A stretch of DNA of 64,000 nt, from the NCBI GenBank assembly GCA_049317525.1, contig JBMOIC010000008.1, positions 1 through 64,000 of the forward strand, written 5' to 3'. Source of the DNA: UBA961 sp049317525 (GTDB taxonomy: Bacteria > Bacteroidota > Ignavibacteria > Kapaibacteriales > UBA961). The position numbers were made by a program, and so were the translations under genes. Every line of letters starts with the position of its first letter. The first letter of the stretch is position 1. The notes beneath the pieces are model-generated. The model was not told the DNA's origin. It worked only from the letters and a program-made list of their open reading frames with translations, and did not search any database. Shown here in pieces: positions 63,182-64,000 of this stretch.

Positions 63182-64000
63182 TTATGCTTTTCTAATTCCA
63201 ACGATATTATATCTTGAACTAATAAATGTAATGTCTGTAAATGAAGCATTACCTGCAGGATTAGCTCCTGTACCATGAAAATCACTAAAAGCTGCCGATT
63301 GATTAACCCAAATAGGGCCAGTAAAATTACAAGCAAGAGGCGCTCCAGCCATTGTGATCTGCTCTTCTGCATATGATAAATCATCATGATTTATTATATA
63401 TACAGCAGTAGACAAAGCACCATGCTTTTTGATACTAGAACTAATAAGATCTATTCCTTGATGGATATCTTCTACTTTGATGATAAAACAAATAGGGCCA
63501 AACCATTCTTGCTCATATATGTCTGAATCAGACATCGTAGCTGATAGTATAATTGGAGAAACAGACAAAGCATTATCAAAACCTTGATGTTTTACTTCAT
63601 GAGAATCTAATACAATTGGAAGGCCTGTTTTTCTTACCATATTAACTCTCTCTAATACGGCAGGATTTTGTAAAGCACCTATTGTACCAGGACCCATTTT
63701 TTCATTCAGAACAAGTGCTTGTACTTTTTCAGCAAAAGCTTTCATTACTTCATCGTAAGAGATATAAGAATCACCTACTTTTACACCTTGTTTAGGAATA
63801 TAAAAGTTTTGTGGCGCAGTGCACATTTGCCCACTATATAATGATACACTAAAAGCTAAATTATCTAAAACAGCATCTAAAGATTCAGCTTCTGCTATAA
63901 GCACCGAATTTACTCCAGCTTTTTCGGTAAAGATTTGCTTGTTTGTACCAGATAACTCTTGCTCTAAGATAGAACCAAAATGAGAACTTCCAGTATAATC
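63182..64000 (-). CDS. paaN: Phenylacetate degradation aldehyde dehydrogenase PaaN, partial
   Basis: The 3' part of a gene that runs off the window edge; about 272 codons are visible and the frame is open to base 64000. The product is an aldehyde dehydrogenase of the PaaN group. The upstream-most visible residues read GSSHFGSILEQELSG and KQIFTEKAGVNSVLIAEAES. The catalytic cysteine is in SLYSGQMCTAPQN. Further blocks are EEVMKA-type loops, IYEQEWFGPICFI, TAVYIINHDDLSY, and the ending NPAGNASFTDITFISSRYNIVGIRKA, read as two parts, which is typical of PaaN. The apparent GTG start at 63904 is only an internal codon. It is convergent with pruA and should act with paaA at 16 kb. Confidence 0.85.
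   Translation of the reverse strand, partial: DYTGSSHFGSILEQELSGTNKQIFTEKAGVNSVLIAEAESLDAVLDNLAFSVSLYSGQMCTAPQNFYIPKQGVKVGDSYISYDEVMKAFAEKVQALVLNEKMGPGTIGALQNPAVLERVNMVRKTGLPIVLDSHEVKHQGFDNALSVSPIILSATMSDSDIYEQEWFGPICFIIKVEDIHQGIDLISSSIKKHGALSTAVYIINHDDLSYAEEQITMAGAPLACNFTGPIWVNQSAAFSDFHGTGANPAGNASFTDITFISSRYNIVGIRKA

Noticed and set aside
63182..63904. A complete 240-codon gene starting at 63904
   Set aside because: The GTG at 63902-63904 is internal: the frame stays open to the window edge and continues the aldehyde dehydrogenase fold, so the gene is truncated by the window.
1..64000. Insertion sequences, prophage, CRISPR arrays and rRNA
   Set aside because: No transposase, integrase, phage structural gene, regularly spaced repeat or rRNA sequence was recognised by reading both strands.

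Overview
The window is AT-rich chromosomal DNA (roughly one third G+C by eye) with about 53 tightly packed protein genes, one tRNA-Ser and no sign of phage, transposons or CRISPR. The cell-envelope genes point to the Bacteroidota/Chlorobiota/Ignavibacteriota superphylum, for example a Kapabacteria-like or Ignavibacteria-like lineage (inference; the exact clade cannot be read from the window). They include a TonB-dependent receptor with an HmuY-like lipoprotein, OmpA-family proteins with a shared barrel-like N-terminal domain, an LptE-like lipoprotein, a propeller protein with a type IX secretion-like tail, a PafA-type phosphatase and many lipoproteins. Shine-Dalgarno sequences are weak or absent before many starts.

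Layout. 0.2-3.8 kb: tRNA-Ser(TGA) with its terminator, a PafA-type phosphatase, a monoheme cytochrome c and a YVTN-type lipoprotein. 3.8-13.6 kb: a mostly minus-strand run with an M16 peptidase, a cystathionine gamma-synthase-family enzyme, a secreted protein of unclear function, a polysaccharide flippase, a small unknown, an O-methyltransferase, pgi, a TPR-like protein and a BI-1 family membrane protein. 13.6-18.1 kb: a heme-uptake-like locus (TonB receptor, HmuY-like lipoprotein, lipoprotein with a CX4CH motif) with paaA lying inside it as a separate unit. 18.2-26.7 kb: truA, a secreted beta-propeller, a PIG-L deacetylase, an ECF sigma factor, hutU, a secreted TldE-like protein and a lipoprotein. 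26.8-35.9 kb, plus strand: a second CGS-family enzyme coupled to ftsW, asnB coupled to a beta-CASP metallo-beta-lactamase protein, RidA with an N-terminal export or anchor segment, a fused DppD-DppF ATPase and ACMSD. 35.8-43.4 kb: pdxB, TPR protein, NfuA-like protein, UDP-glucuronate decarboxylase, FAH-family hydrolase, a cellulose-synthase-like glycosyltransferase, LptE, a glyoxalase-II-like protein and a DUF4286-like protein. 43.5-50.0 kb: an ABC exporter, a MalK/UgpC-type ATPase, a TPR protein, OsmC and metG. 50.1-59.2 kb: a DUF4397 lipoprotein, two related OmpA-family proteins (one with a von Willebrand A domain, one with a cysteine-rich insert), an S41 protease, an AEC transporter and a DAO-family oxidoreductase. 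59.3-64 kb: trpS, gamma-carbonic anhydrase, a small membrane protein, pruA and the 3' part of paaN.

How the genes work together. The catabolic genes suggest an aerobic heterotroph living on peptides and amino acids: hutU (histidine), pruA (proline), ACMSD (tryptophan via kynurenine), paaA and paaN (phenylacetate, hence phenylalanine), an FAH-family hydrolase, a peptide-type ABC ATPase and several secreted peptidase-family proteins. Most of these are single genes, so the rest of each pathway must lie elsewhere. I found no clear undescribed defence or mobile system. The most unusual signals are the cysteine-rich OmpA-family protein, paaA sitting inside a heme locus, the CX4CH lipoprotein and the RidA with an export-like N-terminus. 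No stretch over 300 bases lacks a gene; bases 1-228 show nothing recognisable.
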